Source: Bacteroidaceae bacterium
GTDB lineage: Bacteria > Bacteroidota > Bacteroidia > Bacteroidales > Bacteroidaceae
Assembly (NCBI GenBank): GCA_902362595.1
Contig: CABIXF010000001.1
Location: forward strand, 62,001-126,000
Direction: 5' to 3'
Length of the DNA: 64,000 nucleotides
Shown here: positions 55,371-63,609 of the stretch, one piece after another
Layout of the letters: each line of letters starts with the position of its first letter
How positions within the stretch are numbered: position 1 is the stretch's first letter
Notes under the pieces: model-generated
Told to the model about the DNA's origin: nothing
The model's database searches: none
What the model saw: only the letters and a program-made list of their open reading frames with translations
Program-made: the position numbers and the translations under genes

Positions 55371-55598
55371 CTACATGTCCGATTGAATCAGGCAGAAATA
55401 GAACAGAATGATGCAGATGATGTCGATGGTAAGTGCGATGACCGACCAGCGCAGGAACCGCTTGTTCTTTTTAACAGCTCCGTACACAATACCCAGGATG
55501 GCGGAAAGAAAGACGCCCGCCACGATTCCGAACAAGCCTTGTATGGCTATACCCAGCAATACCAGGATACCCATGGTGATAAGAATGTTGTTTTTCAT
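55371..55598 (-). CDS. Small membrane protein of unknown function
   Basis: The 75-residue protein is almost wholly hydrophobic, with two or three membrane helices (NILITMGILVLLGIAIQGLF, then GVFLSAILGIVYGAV and WSVIALTIDIICIILFYF) separated by a basic turn KKNKRF. It fits exactly between the MATE stop codon (4 bases away, convergent) and proC, and its composition is that of a real membrane protein. I do not recognise a family. It could be cotranscribed with proC, 55 bases upstream. Confidence 0.65.
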   Translation of the reverse strand: MKNNILITMGILVLLGIAIQGLFGIVAGVFLSAILGIVYGAVKKNKRFLRWSVIALTIDIICIILFYFCLIQSDM

Positions 55599-55653
55599 GT
55601 CGATTCAGGTTGAGTGAGAAAAGAGGGAGCACGAAGCCCCCTGTAGAATTTGT

Positions 55654-56427
55654 TTACAAACTGGCCTTGATGGCACGAATGATGGCCGACGTGAAACCGT
55701 CGTGTTCCAGCGAGTTGATGCCTTTGATGGTGATGCCCCCCGGAGTGGTTACCTTTTCTATTTCAGTAGCCGGATGTGCGTGCTCATTGTTCAGCAGCAG
55801 TTGGGCGGCTCCCTCCAGTGTCTGTGCCAGCATGGTCTGCGCGTCGTGGGGCTTGATGCCCAGTTCCACTCCAGCCTGCATGGCAGCCTGCACGTATTTC
55901 AGTACGTAGGCAATGCCACAGGAAGTCAGTGAGGTGGCAGCCGCAAACAGCTTTTCGTCAATCAGCATGGAACGCCCCATCTCGTTGAACAAGGCAGTCA
56001 TGCCTGCCACCTGTTCTTCCGAAGCATTGCGTGCGGCAATCAGGGTCATGCTGGCTCCTTCCGAGATGGCCGTGTTCGGGATGACGCGGAAAATCGGCAT
56101 TTCCGGGTCCACGAAGTGGGCCAGGTCTTCAATCGTCAGTCCGGCAGCTACGGATACCAGTGCCTGGGGTTGCCTCAGTCTCAAGGGTTTCAGCACTTCT
56201 TCCACCTTCCAGGGTTTTACAGCTACGATGACGATGTCGGCATCTTCGGCCGCTTCCTTGTTGGAATGAGTTACGTGGATGGCGGGAAATTCCGCTTTCA
56301 GCGCTTCCAGTTTTCCGGCACTGGGATTGGATACCGCTATCTGTTGTGCCTGAATATAATGTCCGTTGGCCAGACCACGGGCAATGGCACCTCCCATGTT
56401 TCCGGCTCCGATGATTGCTACTTTCAT
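55654..56427 (-). CDS. proC: Pyrroline-5-carboxylate reductase
   Basis: The start at 56427 gives 257 residues; an ATG at 56532 would add an unrelated stretch. It has the NAD(P)-binding motif VAIIGAGNMGGAIARG, the VAVKPW strand and the C-terminal catalytic helix region with VTTPGGITIKGINSLE. It makes proline from pyrroline-5-carboxylate. In related genomes proC follows argD directly; here a sialate O-acetylesterase gene on the other strand lies between them. Confidence 0.95.
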   Translation of the reverse strand: MKVAIIGAGNMGGAIARGLANGHYIQAQQIAVSNPSAGKLEALKAEFPAIHVTHSNKEAAEDADIVIVAVKPWKVEEVLKPLRLRQPQALVSVAAGLTIEDLAHFVDPEMPIFRVIPNTAISEGASMTLIAARNASEEQVAGMTALFNEMGRSMLIDEKLFAAATSLTSCGIAYVLKYVQAAMQAGVELGIKPHDAQTMLAQTLEGAAQLLLNNEHAHPATEIEKVTTPGGITIKGINSLEHDGFTSAIIRAIKASL

Positions 56428-56592
56428 ATTTTTCAAGTTTGAGTTGTTTATCTGCAAAGTTATAATTAAAAATGGGAGTCTGGCTATATAATGGTATTTA
56501 TTTTGGCTGTTCGCGAGGGGGAGCGTAGCCATTTCTTTGTCCAGTAGGGAAAACTTTAGTGAAAAGTATGGTCATTATCTCATGAGAAGCTT

Positions 56593-56600
56593 TAACTTTG
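56593..56600 (+). promoter_or_regulatory. -7 box of the sialate O-acetylesterase gene
   Basis: TAACTTTG fits TAnnTTTG, 72 bases before the chosen start codon. Confidence 0.55.
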
Positions 56601-56672
56601 TCAGACTATCCCGAAAGCGGGTGCTTGCTTTTGCGGATGCATATTGAGATTGAAAACCTGAATGAATCTATC

Positions 56673-58103
56673 ATGAAAACAAAGAAATGGATGGTAAGTG
56701 CCTGCCTGTTGCTGATGCAGGCAGGTGCATGGGGCAAGATTACGTTGCCTGACATTGTGAGTGACAATATGGTATTGCAGCAGCAGACCGAGGCTTGTTT
56801 GTGGGGAAAGGCGAATGCCAATGCCGAAGTAACCATCCGCCCGTCGTGGAACCGGGAAGTATATAAGGTAACCGCGGATGCGGAGGGAAAATGGGTGGCT
56901 AAAATCCAGACACCGACGGCCAGTTACCAGACCTATACGATTTCCATTTCCGATGGAGAGGAAGTGAAACTGAACAATGTGCTGGTGGGAGAAGTATGGT
57001 TCTGTTCGGGACAGTCGAACATGGAGATGCCTCTCCGTGGATTTTGGAATTGTCCGATCGCAGGAGCCAATGAAACCATTGCCACTGCCTCGAAGTGGAA
57101 AGGCATTCGGGTAGCTACTGTCGAAAAGAACGGACAATTGCAACCCGTTGAAGAGTGTAAGGGAAACTGGAAGGTGAGCAATCCGGAAAATGCGCCTGCC
57201 TTCAGTGCTACGGCTTTTAATTTTGCCATGATGATGAACCAGGTGCTGGATATTCCGGTGGGCATTATCAATTGCAGCTGGGGAGGTTCCATGGTGGAAG
57301 GCTGGTTGCCCCGTGAAATCGTGGCGCAGTACCCCGATATTGATTTGAAGAAGGATATCCGTAAGGAAGACGGACATGACTGGTGGCATTACCTGAGTCC
57401 GACGTTGATGTATAACGGTATGCTCAAGCCGTTGCAGAATTATACGATTAAAGGTTTCCTGTGGTATCAGGGTGAATCGAATGTCGGAAAGCACAAGACG
57501 TATGCTGAACGCATGAAAACCATGGTAGAACTCTGGCGCAAGGAATGGGGACTGGGAGAACTTCCGTTCTATTATGTGGAGATTGCTCCGTTCAATTCTA
57601 CGGAGACCACAGGTTGTGCCTTGTTGCGTGAAGCACAGTTCAAGGCACAGGCGCTCATCTCGAACAGTGGCATGATTTCGACCAACGATTTGGTGGAACC
57701 TTATGAAATGAAAAATGTGCATCCGAAAAATAAGACCGATGTGGGAAAGCGTCTGGCTTATATGGCGCTGAGCAAGACGTATCATGTGCCGGGAATTGAG
57801 GCATACGGACCGGTGTATAAGTCGATGGAAGTGAAAGACGGAGCGGTAATTCTTTCATTTGACCATGCGGAGGAAGGATTTAACCGCTTGTCGGGGATGG
57901 AAGGTTTTGAAGTGGCTGGAAGCGACAAGGTGTTTTATCCGGCCAAAGCGGAAGTTTTCAATAACCTGCAGATAAAGGTGACCTGCGACAAAGTGGCACA
58001 GCCCGTAGCCGTGCGTTATTGTTTCCGTGACTTCCAGCCGGGTAACGTAGCCAATCTGCGTGAGCTTCCTTTGTATCCGTTCCGTACGGATGATTGGGAA
58101 TAA
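56673..58103 (+). CDS. Sialate O-acetylesterase family SGNH esterase
   Basis: The start at 56673 gives 476 residues with a signal peptide (ending near GAWG). The SASA-type SGNH domain carries the nucleophile Ser115 in GQSNMEMPL, the oxyanion motif WYQGESNVG and the C-terminal catalytic His in MKNVHPKNKTD. An N-terminal beta domain precedes it (about 25-100). The enzyme removes O-acetyl groups from sialic acid or plant polysaccharides. It stands alone within the arginine/proline cluster on the opposite strand and shares its terminator with argD. Confidence 0.92.
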   Translation: MKTKKWMVSACLLLMQAGAWGKITLPDIVSDNMVLQQQTEACLWGKANANAEVTIRPSWNREVYKVTADAEGKWVAKIQTPTASYQTYTISISDGEEVKLNNVLVGEVWFCSGQSNMEMPLRGFWNCPIAGANETIATASKWKGIRVATVEKNGQLQPVEECKGNWKVSNPENAPAFSATAFNFAMMMNQVLDIPVGIINCSWGGSMVEGWLPREIVAQYPDIDLKKDIRKEDGHDWWHYLSPTLMYNGMLKPLQNYTIKGFLWYQGESNVGKHKTYAERMKTMVELWRKEWGLGELPFYYVEIAPFNSTETTGCALLREAQFKAQALISNSGMISTNDLVEPYEMKNVHPKNKTDVGKRLAYMALSKTYHVPGIEAYGPVYKSMEVKDGAVILSFDHAEEGFNRLSGMEGFEVAGSDKVFYPAKAEVFNNLQIKVTCDKVAQPVAVRYCFRDFQPGNVANLRELPLYPFRTDDWE

Positions 58104-58121
58104 TTTGAAGGGACTTAAAAC

Positions 58122-58169
58122 AAAAATCTCCTTATTCGTGTGGTTTCGGCAGAATAAGGAGATTTTTTT
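58122..58169. terminator. Bidirectional terminator between the esterase gene and argD
   Basis: AAAAATCTCCTTATTC (58122-58137) and GAATAAGGAGATTTTT (58152-58167) form a perfect 16-bp stem with A and T runs on the two sides. Confidence 0.9.
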
Positions 58170-58174
58170 GTTTC

Positions 58175-59305
58175 TTATTTCATGACGTGTTGCAAACGGG
58201 TCAGGAAGTCATCGGCTTCCTGCATGCTCAGACAGAGCGGAGGAAGCAGACGAAGCACGTTGGTTCCACTGACTCCGGTAAATACTTTCTGTTCGAACAG
58301 GAGTTGCTTGCGGAGTTCCTTGATGGGCTCTTCAAATTCCAGTCCAATCATCAGACCACGTCCGCGTACTTCCTTGATGCCTTTGAACTTTTTCAGTTCT
58401 TCCAGCAGGTGGGTACCCACTTTAGCCGCATTCTCTACCAGATTCTCTTCCTTCATTACATCAAGTACGGCGACGGCGGCCGCACAAGCCAAGTGGTTGC
58501 CTCCGAAGGTGGTTCCCAGCTGTCCGTACACCGGGGTGAATTTAGGACTGATTAATACGGCGGCCATCGGGAAGCCGTTGCCGATACCTTTGGCTACGGT
58601 AATCATGTCCGGGCGGATACCGTTGTACTGGTGGGCGAAGAATTTACCACTTCGTCCGTAACCGGATTGGATTTCATCGAGAATCAATACTGTGTTGGTT
58701 TCGTCGCAGGCCTGGCGCATGGCTTTCATGAAATCGGTGTCGGGTACCTGAATACCGCCTACACCCTGAATGCCTTCGATGATTACTGCACAGACATCGC
58801 CCTTGGCCAGTTCGGCTTTCAAAGCTTCGGTATCGTTCAGCGGAAGGTAGGTGACATGACCGTTGTCATTGATAGGAGCAATGATTTTCGGGTTGTTGGT
58901 CACTTCTACCGCCAATGAAGTACGTCCGTGGAACGCTTTGGCGAAAGAGACGACACGGGTACGTCCGTTATAAAAAGAGGCCAGTTTCAAGGCATTTTCG
59001 TTGGCTTCTGCTCCGGAGTTAATCAGGAAAAGCTGGTAATCGTCGTAGCCGCTGATGGCTCCCAGACGGTCGGCTACTTCCTGCTGCAGTTTGTTGATGA
59101 CGGAATTGGAATAGAATCCCAATGTGGCTACTTGTTTGCTGATGGCTTCCACGTAGTGAGGATGTGCGTGGCCGATGGAGATTACGGCATGGCCTCCGTA
59201 GAGGTCAAGGTATTCCTGGCCTTTGTCGTCCCATACGTGACAGCCTTTTCCCTTGACGATATTGACATCGAAGAGAGGATATACGTCGAATAATTTCATA
59301 CTCAT
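58175..59305 (-). CDS. argD: Acetylornithine (or succinylornithine) aminotransferase
   Basis: The 376-residue protein is a class III PLP aminotransferase. INSGAEANENALKLA binds the cofactor phosphate, ILDEIQSGYGRSGKFFAHQ holds the PLP-binding Asp, and the Lys in TVAKGIGNGFP forms the Schiff base. It makes N-acylornithine in arginine synthesis. Bacteroides uses N-succinyl instead of N-acetyl intermediates, as known from the B. fragilis transcarbamylase, so the physiological substrate here is probably N-succinylated. It belongs to the argR-GNAT-argG-argC-argD series; a foldback element separates it from argC. Confidence 0.95.
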   Translation of the reverse strand: MSMKLFDVYPLFDVNIVKGKGCHVWDDKGQEYLDLYGGHAVISIGHAHPHYVEAISKQVATLGFYSNSVINKLQQEVADRLGAISGYDDYQLFLINSGAEANENALKLASFYNGRTRVVSFAKAFHGRTSLAVEVTNNPKIIAPINDNGHVTYLPLNDTEALKAELAKGDVCAVIIEGIQGVGGIQVPDTDFMKAMRQACDETNTVLILDEIQSGYGRSGKFFAHQYNGIRPDMITVAKGIGNGFPMAAVLISPKFTPVYGQLGTTFGGNHLACAAAVAVLDVMKEENLVENAAKVGTHLLEELKKFKGIKEVRGRGLMIGLEFEEPIKELRKQLLFEQKVFTGVSGTNVLRLLPPLCLSMQEADDFLTRLQHVMK

Positions 59306-59312
59306 ATTAAGA

Positions 59313-59396
59313 TTAAGAATGAATAATTAACAGACGGAATCAACGGATTCTGTTTGGGCATTCATTTTTAATTATTCATTATTCATTATTCATTGA
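59313..59396. repeat. Foldback element of ATTCATT-type words between argC and argD
   Basis: AATGAATAATTAA (59318-59330) has a perfect 13-bp reverse complement at 59368-59380, which is followed by more copies of ATTATTCATT. An inner hairpin, GAATC-AACG-GATTC, lies at 59337-59350. The element fills the 92-base gap. Confidence 0.75.
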
Positions 59397-59397
59397 T

Positions 59398-60366
59398 TTA
59401 GAACGCACTTGGCTTCAGTTTCAGTCCTACGGTTTCTTCCAGGTTGAACATCAGGTTCATGTTGTGTACTGCCTGACCGCTGGCTCCTTTCAGCAAGTTA
59501 TCGATGCAGGAAACGATAAGCAGCTTGTCACCGTGCTTCTCCAGATGAATCAAACATTTGTTGGTGTTGACCACCTGCTTCAGGTCGATGTTCTTGTCCA
59601 CGATGTGGGTGAAAGAATCTTCCGCATAGTATTCTTCGTACATCTTCACGATTTCTTCCAGTTCCACTTTCGTTTTCACTACGATGGTGGCGAAGATGCC
59701 GCGCGGGAAATCACCTCTATAAGGGATGAAGTCGATTTCAGAATGGAAGCTGTTCTGCAACTGTTTCAGCGACTGTTTGATTTCCGGTACATGCTGATGT
59801 GCGAACGGTTTGTAGATGCTGAGGTTGTTGTTGCGCCAGCTGAAGTGGCTGGTAGCTCCCGGTTTGACACCGGCTCCGGTACTTCCCGTAATGGCGTTGA
59901 CCATGATGTCGTCGTTCAGCATCAGGTGTTTGGCCAGCGGCAACAGACCCAGCTGGATGCAAGTGGCAAAACAGCCCGGATTGGCCACGTGCTTGCTTTG
60001 GCAGATAGTCCGGCGGTTCAGTTCCGGCAGACCGTATACGAAGTCGTGGTCGTCCGACTTGATGCGGTAGTCCATGGAGAGGTCGATGATTTTCAAATCC
60101 TCTGGCACATTGTGGCTTTCCATGAACTTCTTTGTATCTCCGTGTGCCGTACAGAAGAACAGCACATCGATGGTATCGAGCGGAAGTTCATCGGTGAATA
60201 CCAAGTCGGTTTCCCCATACAGTCCTTCGTGCACATCGGTAATCTTGTTGCCGGCATTGCTGGAACTGTTGATGAATTTGATTTCTACATCCGGGTGGTT
60301 GATGAGCAGGCGAATCAGTTCGCCTGCTGTATATCCTGCACCTCCTATAATTCCTACTTTAATCAT
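59398..60366 (-). CDS. argC: N-acyl-gamma-glutamyl-phosphate reductase
   Basis: The 322-residue protein has the NADP-binding motif VGIIGGAGYTAGELIRLL and the catalytic cysteine in ANPGCFATCIQLG, with HFSWRNNN and the HQHVPEI region typical of ArgC. It reduces N-acylglutamyl phosphate to the semialdehyde. Its start overlaps the argG stop by four bases (ATGA), which implies translational coupling. Confidence 0.96.
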   Translation of the reverse strand: MIKVGIIGGAGYTAGELIRLLINHPDVEIKFINSSSNAGNKITDVHEGLYGETDLVFTDELPLDTIDVLFFCTAHGDTKKFMESHNVPEDLKIIDLSMDYRIKSDDHDFVYGLPELNRRTICQSKHVANPGCFATCIQLGLLPLAKHLMLNDDIMVNAITGSTGAGVKPGATSHFSWRNNNLSIYKPFAHQHVPEIKQSLKQLQNSFHSEIDFIPYRGDFPRGIFATIVVKTKVELEEIVKMYEEYYAEDSFTHIVDKNIDLKQVVNTNKCLIHLEKHGDKLLIVSCIDNLLKGASGQAVHNMNLMFNLEETVGLKLKPSAF

Positions 60367-61571
60367 ATATTGGCCTCGTCTTTATGGTTTGCATAATACG
60401 CACGAAGCGGAGTGGAAAGCACTTTGATGAAACCTTTGGCATCTTCAGCCGTCCATCCTTTCTGCATTTCACCATATTCTCCGAACTTGTTCTTTACCAA
60501 GTCGTCTTTAGAGTCTACGCCCACGGTAGAGAAGCAGTACGGACGAAGTTCCAGAATGGCAGTTCCGTTCACGTTACGCTGTGATTCCTGCAGCATGGCT
60601 TCGATATCGCGCATCACAGGTTCCAGGTACTGGCTTTCATGCAGGAACATGCCATACCAGTTGGCTACCTGGTCTTTCCAGTACTGCTGCCATTTGCTCA
60701 AGGTATATTTTTCCAGGAATTTGTGGGCACCGATAATCAGCATCGGAGCGGCTGCTTCGAAACCTACACGTCCCTTGATACCGATGATAGTGTCGCCTAC
60801 ATGCATGTCACGTCCGATACCGTAAGCTGCACCGATTTCTTCCACTTTCTGGATAGCTTTGATTTTGTCGTCGAAGATGACACCGTTGACGGCATACAGC
60901 TCTCCTTTCTTGAATTCCAGTTTCAACAGTTCGCTGCCTTTCTTGCTCACCTGTTTCAGGTAAGCACTTTCCGGCAATCCCTGTGTAGAGTCCAGAATCT
61001 CGCCGCCGCAGATGGAAGTTCCCCAAATCCCCACGTTGTAAGAATATTTCAGTTTGGTGAAGTCAGCCTCAAATCCATGTTCTTTCAGGTAGTTGATTTC
61101 ATAGTCACGGCTTAATGCCATATCACGTGTCAGAGTGATGATTTCCACACCCGGAGCCATTACCAGGAAGGTCATGTCGAAACGAACCTGATCGTTTCCG
61201 GCACCTGTAGAACCGTGTGCAATGGCGTGTGCACCGATTTCGTTGGCATAGCGGGCAATAGCCAGTGCTTGGAAGATTCGTTCAGAACTTACAGAGATAG
61301 GGTAGGTTCCGTTACGGAGTACGTTACCGAATATCATGTATTTCAGACTCTTTTCGTAGTATTCCTGGGTTACATCGATGGTGACATATTTCGTGGCTCC
61401 CAGTTTGTATGCATTTTCTTCGTTTTTCTTCAGCTGCTCGGGACTGAATCCGCCGGTGTTGGCACAAGCTGCATATACTTCATATCCTTTTTCTTTTGCC
61501 AGGTACATCACGGTGAAAGATGTATCCAATCCGCCGCTGAAAGCAACGACAACTTTTTTCTTTTCTTCCAT
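60363..61571 (-). CDS. argG: Argininosuccinate synthase
   Basis: The 402-residue protein has the PP-loop VVAFSGGLDTSFTVMYLA, YEVYAACANTGG and AHGSTGAGNDQVRFD, as in ArgG. It joins citrulline and aspartate using ATP. It lies 73 bases after the GNAT gene and overlaps argC by four bases. Confidence 0.97.
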   Translation of the reverse strand: MEEKKKVVVAFSGGLDTSFTVMYLAKEKGYEVYAACANTGGFSPEQLKKNEENAYKLGATKYVTIDVTQEYYEKSLKYMIFGNVLRNGTYPISVSSERIFQALAIARYANEIGAHAIAHGSTGAGNDQVRFDMTFLVMAPGVEIITLTRDMALSRDYEINYLKEHGFEADFTKLKYSYNVGIWGTSICGGEILDSTQGLPESAYLKQVSKKGSELLKLEFKKGELYAVNGVIFDDKIKAIQKVEEIGAAYGIGRDMHVGDTIIGIKGRVGFEAAAPMLIIGAHKFLEKYTLSKWQQYWKDQVANWYGMFLHESQYLEPVMRDIEAMLQESQRNVNGTAILELRPYCFSTVGVDSKDDLVKNKFGEYGEMQKGWTAEDAKGFIKVLSTPLRAYYANHKDEANI

Positions 61572-61644
61572 GGTCTTTATTTTTTAGGGAGAAGTCTTCC
61601 GGAGTAGTTTGGGGAGAGGCTTCGTCGTCAGTTATTTTTGTATT

Positions 61645-62214
61645 TTAGAAATTGTTCACTTTGTCATCTGTGTGCAGGGCCGGGTCGTAGAGCATGGCGG
61701 TGCAGATACAGAACTTACGCTTCTTGGCCATCAGGATTTCGTGGTTGATGCAGCCTTCGCATCCCTTCCAGAATGATTCATCGTCTGTCAGTTCATTGAA
61801 GGTGACCGGCACATAGCCCAGTTCCGTGTTCATTTTCATCACGGCGGCTCCTGAAGTCAGACTGAAAATCTTGGCTTTCGGCCATCGCAGGCGGGCCAGG
61901 GTGAACGAAGCGTGTTTGATACGTTTGGCCAGTCCCAGACCTCTGTATTTCGGATGGACAATCAATCCGGAGGTAGCCACATATTGTTTGTTACCCCATG
62001 ATTCGATGTAAGTAAATCCGGCAAAGTCGTCTCCGCATAAAGCGATGATGGCTTTCCCCTCCTTCATCTTGGTAGCTACATATTCGTGTGTACGTTCGGC
62101 AATACCCGTACCACGGACTTTAGCGGCTTCTCTAATCGTGTCCAATATTGTGTCAACATAAACCTCGTGTGAGGCGTCGGCTACCATTACATCAATTTGT
62201 TTAGTAGGTTCCAT
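61645..62214 (-). CDS. GNAT-family acyltransferase of the arginine cluster
   Basis: The 189-residue protein is a single GNAT domain with the acyl-CoA binding loop HPKYRGLGLAKRIKHA. In the B. thetaiotaomicron arginine cluster the corresponding gene has, from memory, been proposed to encode the N-acylglutamate (N-succinylglutamate) synthase, the missing first step. Its place between argR and argG supports this. It does not resemble the classical ArgA kinase-like form. It lies 15 bases after argR and a few dozen bases before argG, so it is cotranscribed. Confidence 0.82.
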   Translation of the reverse strand: MEPTKQIDVMVADASHEVYVDTILDTIREAAKVRGTGIAERTHEYVATKMKEGKAIIALCGDDFAGFTYIESWGNKQYVATSGLIVHPKYRGLGLAKRIKHASFTLARLRWPKAKIFSLTSGAAVMKMNTELGYVPVTFNELTDDESFWKGCEGCINHEILMAKKRKFCICTAMLYDPALHTDDKVNNF

Positions 62215-62229
62215 TCTTGTTCTTATCAG

Positions 62230-62712
62230 TTATAGTTGGTTTATATTCGGGATGATATTTGCAAGGGCATGCTTGACTTCCGTGCGGGTACAGTTTTCGC
62301 GTACTACTAACATGATAGTGTCATCGCCGGCAATAGTGCCGATGATTTCATGGAAGTTGTGCATGTCAATGTCGTATGCCAGGCTGCTGGCGTAACCGGG
62401 GCGAGTCTTGATTACGGCGATGTTGTTGGAGAACTCGATAGAGATGAAACCATTGTGACGCAGCATTTCGCTGGCTTTCTGCGGTTCGGTCATGCGCTTG
62501 TACATCGTGTTGTTGGGGAGTACATACACATAGTTTCCGTTCATACTGGCGGCTTTGGCCACTTTCAGCTGTTTTAAGTCGCGTGACAGGGTGGCTTGTG
62601 TCAATTGGAATCCTTCTTTCGTCAACTCTTGCAAGAGTTCGTCTTGACTTCCAATCTCCTTGCTGGAGATGATCATTTTAATGGAATCAAGTCTGCTATT
62701 CTTGTTCTTCAT
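62230..62712 (-). CDS. argR: Arginine repressor
   Basis: The 160-residue protein has the winged-helix DNA-binding domain (SKEIGSQDELLQELTKEGFQ, then QATLSRDLKQLKV) and the C-terminal arginine-binding hexamer domain (GTIAGDDTIMLVVRENC). It represses arginine biosynthesis when arginine is plentiful. It heads the operon and probably regulates itself through the two sites found upstream. Confidence 0.95.
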   Translation of the reverse strand: MKNKNSRLDSIKMIISSKEIGSQDELLQELTKEGFQLTQATLSRDLKQLKVAKAASMNGNYVYVLPNNTMYKRMTEPQKASEMLRHNGFISIEFSNNIAVIKTRPGYASSLAYDIDMHNFHEIIGTIAGDDTIMLVVRENCTRTEVKHALANIIPNINQL

Positions 62713-62736
62713 TGTATAATTATTCTTTTACGGCTG

Positions 62737-62744
62737 CAAAAATA
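62737..62744 (-). promoter_or_regulatory. -7 box of the arginine operon
   Basis: On the minus strand TATTTTTG fits TAnnTTTG, 25 bases before the argR start codon. Confidence 0.6.
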
Positions 62745-62753
62745 CGGATATAT

Positions 62754-62823
62754 TTTGAATATCATGCATAAATTCTTACTTTTTTAGGGCGTTTCTCTGA
62801 AAAATGCATGAATATAATGAATA
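62754..62823. promoter_or_regulatory. Two ArgR-box-like palindromes
   Basis: TTTGAATATCATGCATA (62754-62770) and CATGAATATAATGAATA (62807-62823) share the pattern nnTGAATAT-n-ATGnATA. The half-sites match the ARG-box consensus TNTGNAT...ATNCANA, but with three central bases instead of four. They are 53 bases apart. The first lies just upstream of the argR -7 box, where binding would block transcription. Confidence 0.5.
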
Positions 62824-62848
62824 AATAACCAAAATGGAATTTGTTTTG

Positions 62849-62856
62849 TATCTTTG
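62849..62856 (+). promoter_or_regulatory. -7 box of the methyltransferase gene
   Basis: TATCTTTG fits TAnnTTTG, 21 bases before the start codon at 62878. Confidence 0.65.
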
Positions 62857-62877
62857 TGCAGTTTTATATAAAGGAAG

Positions 62878-63609
62878 ATGACAATGGAAACCACAATCTT
62901 GCAAAAAGAGAAGGACCCGATGGGGACTGCGATATATGATTATTTCAAGACTGGGAAAGCCGGAAAGTTGAGGGTATTCTCTTCTCAGTTTGAAGAGGAT
63001 GAGATTCCGGTGAAAGAATTGTTCCGCACGTATGCCCACATGCCTGTGCTGGAGCAGACGGCCTTGGAACTGGCGGAAGGAAAGATTCTGGATGTAGGTG
63101 CAGGTAGCGGATGTCATTCGCTGGCTTTGCAGGAAATGGGAAAGAAGTCGGTGGCTATCGACATTTCACCGCTTTCGGTGGAAGTGATGCAGGCCCGCGG
63201 AGTGGATGCACGGCTGGTGAATTTGTTCGACCCGCATTTTGTAGAGCGTTTTGATACCATCCTGATGCTGATGAACGGTTCGGGCATCATTGGTCGGGTG
63301 GAAAATTTCGGGACTTTCTTCCAACGGATAAAGCTGCTGCTGAATCCCGGAGGCTCCATCCTGATGGATTCCAGTGACCTGAGATACCTGTTTGAGGAAG
63401 AGGACGGGAGTTTCGTGGTGGATTTGGCGGCCGATTATTATGGACAGCTGGACTTCCGGATGCAATACAAACAAATAAAAGGGGAAGCATTCGACTGGCT
63501 GTATGTGGATTTCAATACGTTGAGTCTGTATGCCTCCCAATATGGCTTCAAGGCCGAACTTGTGAAGGAAGGCAGTCATTATGACTATTTGGCCAAACTC
63601 ACCTTGTAG
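62878..63609 (+). CDS. Class I SAM-dependent methyltransferase
   Basis: The 243-residue protein has the SAM motif ILDVGAGSGCHSLAL and the acidic loop VAIDISPLSVEVM of a small-molecule-type methyltransferase. An ATG at 62884 (two codons later, with AAGGAAG six bases before it) is an equally good start. The gene is divergent from argR, so the second ArgR-like site lies next to its promoter too. Its 3' end overlaps the convergent PepSY gene by 11 bases. The substrate is unknown. Confidence 0.88.
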   Translation: MTMETTILQKEKDPMGTAIYDYFKTGKAGKLRVFSSQFEEDEIPVKELFRTYAHMPVLEQTALELAEGKILDVGAGSGCHSLALQEMGKKSVAIDISPLSVEVMQARGVDARLVNLFDPHFVERFDTILMLMNGSGIIGRVENFGTFFQRIKLLLNPGGSILMDSSDLRYLFEEEDGSFVVDLAADYYGQLDFRMQYKQIKGEAFDWLYVDFNTLSLYASQYGFKAELVKEGSHYDYLAKLTL

